A DNA stretch of 6,411 nt from Candidatus Portnoybacteria bacterium CG_4_9_14_3_um_filter_43_11 (lineage in GTDB: Bacteria; Patescibacteriota; Minisyncoccia; Portnoybacterales; UBA2143): assembly GCA_002791035.1 (NCBI GenBank), contig PFWG01000061.1, positions 1 through 6,411 of the forward strand, written 5' to 3'. This document shows positions 5,351 to 6,411 of the stretch, one piece after another. The notes below the pieces were generated by a model that was given only the letters and a program-made list of their open reading frames with translations, was not told the origin of the DNA and did not search any database. A program made the position numbers and the translations under genes. Every line of letters begins with the position of its first letter. The first letter of the stretch is position 1.

Positions 5351-5385
5351 AAAAAACAACTGCCCCAGTCGGGTCGTTGTTTTTT
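5351..5385 (-). terminator. intrinsic terminator after tRNA-Val(GAC), probably bidirectional
   Basis: AAAAAACAAC (plus 5351-5360) and GTTGTTTTTT (5376-5385) form a 10-bp stem, with an inner CCC/GGG pairing. On the minus strand the stem is followed by an unbroken T-run reaching 5350. The first stem base is the last A of the encoded CCA of tRNA-Val, so terminator and tRNA end share a base. It would end transcripts coming from ftsH, tRNA-Ile and tRNA-Val, and it separates them from the next promoter. Confidence 0.7.
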
Positions 5386-5461
5386 GGTGGGCGGTATTGG
5401 ATTCGAACCAATGACCTCATCGATGTCAACGATGCGCGCTAACCAACTGCGCCAACCGCCC
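5385..5461 (-). tRNA. tRNA-Val (anticodon GAC)
   Basis: The minus strand forms a 77-nt tRNA with acceptor stem GGGCGGT/ACCGCCC, discriminator A and encoded CCA (5385-5387). The anticodon stem CATCG/CGATG holds the loop TTGACAT, giving anticodon GAC (plus-strand 5425-5427), which reads GUC and GUU. It complements the TAC isoacceptor at 1261-1335. Only seven bases separate it from tRNA-Ile upstream, so both probably come from one precursor. A terminator hairpin begins at its last base. Confidence 0.95.
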
Positions 5462-5468
5462 CTAATTG

Positions 5469-5540
5469 TGGGTGCGGAGGGAGTCGAACCCCCAACCGTT
5501 CGGATATAAGCCGAATGCTCTGCCATTGAGCTACGCACCC
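5469..5540 (-). tRNA. tRNA-Ile (anticodon TAT)
   Basis: The minus strand forms a 72-nt tRNA with acceptor stem GGGTGCG/CGCACCC, D arm GCTC-AATGGCA-GAGC and a T arm with the TTCGACT loop. The anticodon stem TTCGG/CCGAA encloses CTTATAT, so U33 is followed by UAU (plus-strand 5506-5508), the complement of the isoleucine codon AUA. Most bacteria instead read AUA with a CAU tRNA modified by TilS. The discriminator is A and CCA is not encoded (the next bases are CAA). Its 5' end is 19 nt after the ftsH stop codon, which leaves little room for a separate promoter. Confidence 0.93.
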
Positions 5541-5559
5541 GATAACTTTTGCCTATAGA

Positions 5560-6411
5560 TCAAACCTTTCTTTTGAGTAATCGTTCAAACTCTTTTCTTT
5601 CAATAGTTTCTTTTTTAATCAGCACCTTGGCAATTTGGTCCAGTTTCTTTCTTCTTTCGGTGAGAATTTTTTGGGCGGCGAGATGAGCGTTATCAATCAG
5701 TTTAGTAACCTCTTTGTCTATTTGGGCGGCGACTTCTTCCGAATAATCTTTTTCAGTGGTAATTTCTCTTCCGAGAAAAACCATTTCTTCCCGACTGCCG
5801 AAAGTTCTTGGTCCAAGCTTTTCGCTCATGCCGTATTGGGTAACTAATTTTATGGCTAACTCGGTCGCTTTTTGCAAATCATTGGAAGCGCCGGTGGTCA
5901 GTTCGCCAAAGACGATATTTTCAGCGGTATAGCCGCTCAAAAGAACGGCCAGTTCGTCAATAAATTCCGAACGGCTATGGAGGTGCCGGTCTTCTATGGG
6001 GAGTTTTAAGGTATAGCCAGCGGCTCGCCCGCGCGAAATGATGGAGATTTTTTGAATCGGGTCGGTATGAGTCAGCGAAGCGGCGACCAAGGCGTGGCCG
6101 GCTTCGTGATAGGCGGCGATTTCTTTTTCTTTTTTGGACAGGATGTGGCTTTTTCTCTCCGGTCCTAAGATTTCTTTTTCAACCGCTTCTCTTAATTCTT
6201 CCTGGTTGATTTTCTTTTTGTTTCTTCTGGCCGCCAAAATAGCGCCTTCGTTGACGATATTAGCCAAGTCGGCCCCGGAAAATCCGGGGGTTCGTTCAGC
6301 AATTTCCCTGAGATTGACATCTTCGGCGAATGGCTTGTTGCGGCTGTGGATTTTCAGGATTTCTTCCCGGTCCCCAATATCGGGCAGGTCCAAAATGATT
6401 CGGCGGTCAAA
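5560..6411 (-). CDS. ftsH: ATP-dependent zinc metalloprotease FtsH, C-terminal part
   Basis: FtsH is a membrane-anchored hexameric AAA+ protease that degrades misfolded membrane proteins and some regulators. The window holds the last 283 residues; the 5' part (membrane segments, Walker A and B) lies beyond the right edge. An in-frame TTG at 6393 is an internal leucine codon, not a start. The fragment opens with FDRR at the end of the second region of homology, where R3 corresponds to an arginine finger of E. coli FtsH. It continues with TPGFSGADLANIVNEGA (41-57), the end of the AAA domain. The zinc protease motif HEAGH is at 102-106, and D178 in TGASNDLQKAT is the likely third metal ligand. 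MSEKLGP (195-201) and a charged helical C-terminus end the protein at a TGA stop. tRNA-Ile follows after 19 nt, so the ftsH transcript probably runs into the tRNAs. Confidence 0.97.
   Translation of the reverse strand, partial: FDRRIILDLPDIGDREEILKIHSRNKPFAEDVNLREIAERTPGFSGADLANIVNEGAILAARRNKKKINQEELREAVEKEILGPERKSHILSKKEKEIAAYHEAGHALVAASLTHTDPIQKISIISRGRAAGYTLKLPIEDRHLHSRSEFIDELAVLLSGYTAENIVFGELTTGASNDLQKATELAIKLVTQYGMSEKLGPRTFGSREEMVFLGREITTEKDYSEEVAAQIDKEVTKLIDNAHLAAQKILTERRKKLDQIAKVLIKKETIERKEFERLLKRKV

Noticed and set aside
5223..5538. Open reading frames running through the tRNA-Ile, tRNA-Val and tRNA-Ala genes, including an upstream extension of the pseudouridine synthase
   Set aside because: The translated residues are tRNA sequence; all three tRNAs fold perfectly, and the enzyme family begins at the ATG at 5222.
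5560..6393. A short stand-alone FtsH-like protease starting at the TTG at 6393
   Set aside because: The frame stays open to the window edge and the preceding codons read FDRRII, the normal family sequence, so this is an internal leucine of a longer gene.

Overview
The window looks like a stretch of a compact bacterial chromosome, probably from the Patescibacteria/CPR (Parcubacteria-like). That placement is an inference from very short intergenic gaps, overlapping genes, weak Shine-Dalgarno sites, divergent but intact Mur ligases and tRNA genes packed between protein genes. No taxonomic marker proves it. TGA, TAA and TAG are all used as stops, so the genetic code is the standard bacterial one.

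Left part (1-1114): a very A+T-rich leader holds a possible dif-like recombination site (90-117). It is followed by an intact 270-residue Xer-type tyrosine recombinase (174-986) and a non-coding stretch with two GC-rich hairpins (1016-1033, 1070-1096). This block is visibly richer in A+T than the rest. It is either the chromosome-dimer resolution locus or the edge of an integrated element abutting tRNA-Ser.

Middle (1115-4016): two minus-strand tRNA genes, Ser(CGA) and Val(TAC), each have a recognisable promoter. They are followed on the plus strand by murD and murC, which overlap by 17 bp and encode two cytoplasmic steps of peptidoglycan precursor synthesis: addition of L-Ala (MurC) and then D-Glu (MurD) to UDP-MurNAc.

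Right part (4048-6411), all on the minus strand. In transcription order it runs: the 3' part of ftsH (cut by the window edge), tRNA-Ile(TAT), tRNA-Val(GAC), a terminator-like hairpin, a promoter, tRNA-Ala(TGC), an RluA-family pseudouridine synthase, rplS (L19) and tRNA-Leu(GAG). Protein and tRNA genes are only 4-19 nt apart here, so the transcripts are probably mixed mRNA-tRNA molecules cut apart by tRNA processing enzymes. This unit makes translation parts: tRNAs, a ribosomal protein and probably an RNA modification enzyme.

No CRISPR array, insertion sequence or rRNA gene was seen. The points most worth a second look are the dif-like site beside the lone recombinase, the UAU-anticodon isoleucine tRNA, and the synthase gene whose start codon lies 5 nt after the end of tRNA-Ala.
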